Origin: Syntrophorhabdaceae bacterium PtaU1.Bin034
GTDB lineage: Bacteria; Desulfobacterota_G; Syntrophorhabdia; Syntrophorhabdales; WCHB1-27
Assembly: GCA_002067405.1 (NCBI GenBank)
Contig: MVRP01000225.1
Coordinates: 1-6,319 of the forward strand
DNA: 6,319 bases
Direction of reading: 5' to 3'
Below are positions 6,219 to 6,319 of the stretch, piece after piece; the stretch's first letter is position 1; the number at the start of each line of letters is the position of its first letter. Position numbers and translations under genes: made by a program. Under the pieces are notes generated by a model. It saw nothing but the letters and a program-made list of their open reading frames with translations. It was not told the DNA's origin and searched no databases.

Positions 6219-6319
6219 ATGCGGCCACCGAATATGACCCAAACCGGCCACCCATTACGATGAATCCGGCCACCTCCGAAAGAGCCTGAAAGACACGCTG
6301 GACAACGGGATGATCATGG
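6180..6319. mobile_element. End of an IS21-like insertion sequence inserted in cas7 (partial)
   Basis: The DNA changes character at TG 6180-6181, exactly where Cas7 similarity ends. It then shows multiple evenly spaced CGGCCACC-containing repeats. IS21-family elements begin with TG and carry several such subterminal repeats for transposase (IstA) binding, and I recall ends of the form TG..ATTC.GA..CAAACCGGCCACC from this family. The sequence after the repeats (6275-6319) has no recognisable gene, but in-frame ATGs at 6310 and 6316, at the window edge, could be the start of istA. Because only about 140 bp are visible, the transposase, the far end and the target duplication cannot be seen. Another transposon family with subterminal repeats is possible. 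Confidence 0.68.
6199..6274. repeat. Four CGGCCACC repeats at 22-23 bp spacing
   Basis: CGGCCACC occurs at 6199-6206, 6222-6229, 6245-6252 and 6267-6274, so the spacing is 23, 23 and 22 bp, about two helical turns. The flanks are also partly conserved: CCCAAAC precedes the first and third copies, GAATATGA follows the first two, and the degenerate CATTACGA follows the third. Regular phasing places all boxes on one face of the helix, as expected for cooperative transposase binding at an insertion-sequence end. Confidence 0.85.

Noticed and set aside
5898..6251. 117-codon minus-strand frame spanning cas7 and the element end
   Set aside because: It reads antisense through cas7 and the IS repeats, so it crosses the insertion junction and cannot be an ancestral gene. 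The MGGRFGS-like residues come from the repeats.
6199..6274. Regular 23-bp repeats as a CRISPR array
   Set aside because: The period is far too short for a 28-29 bp repeat with a 32-33 bp spacer, and the intervening bases are themselves partly repeated. This fits transposon-end binding sites.

Overview
The window holds the front half of a type I-E CRISPR-Cas operon, read left to right on the + strand. The effector genes are cas3, cas8e (casA/cse1), cas11 (casB/cse2) and the beginning of cas7 (casC/cse4). The cas7 reading frame stops after 128 codons. The DNA beyond about position 6180 no longer looks like cas7 and instead carries four regularly spaced CGGCCACC boxes. I read this as the end of an IS21-like insertion sequence inserted into cas7. 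No cas5, cas6, cas1, cas2 or CRISPR array lies in the window; if present, they would be beyond the insertion.

Layout: positions 1-231 are the 3' end of a gene for a DUF4143-type AAA ATPase. Positions 232-863 have no confident gene. They contain a large imperfect inverted repeat (337-484), a perfect 11-bp inverted repeat (507-534) just before a consensus TATAAT box (540-545), and a 40-codon ORF with a good ribosome binding site that runs into cas3. cas3 (864-3632), cas8e (3649-5286) and cas11 (5300-5806) are intact and separated by 16 and 13 bp. cas7 follows after 25 bp and is cut. The last 140 bp are the mobile-element end.

Cas11 and Cas7 belong with Cas8e, Cas5 and Cas6 to the Cascade surveillance complex, and Cas3 is the nuclease-helicase that Cascade recruits to degrade target DNA. 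Cas3 keeps all seven expected HD-nuclease metal ligands and its helicase motifs, and Cas8e and Cas11 look complete. Cas7 forms the multi-copy backbone along the crRNA, so a cas7 truncated to about one third should leave interference non-functional unless another cas7 copy exists. The other effector frames show no decay, which suggests, but does not prove, a recent insertion.

The organism is a bacterium with moderate to moderately high GC. The wording of the DUF4143 C-terminus, the Cas proteins and the short repetitive intergenic DNA resemble what I know from Desulfobacterota (former Deltaproteobacteria) and related lineages. This is an impression from memory, not a search result. I do not see a new defence system here. 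The points of most interest are the inactivating insertion and the unusual regulatory-looking region in front of cas3.
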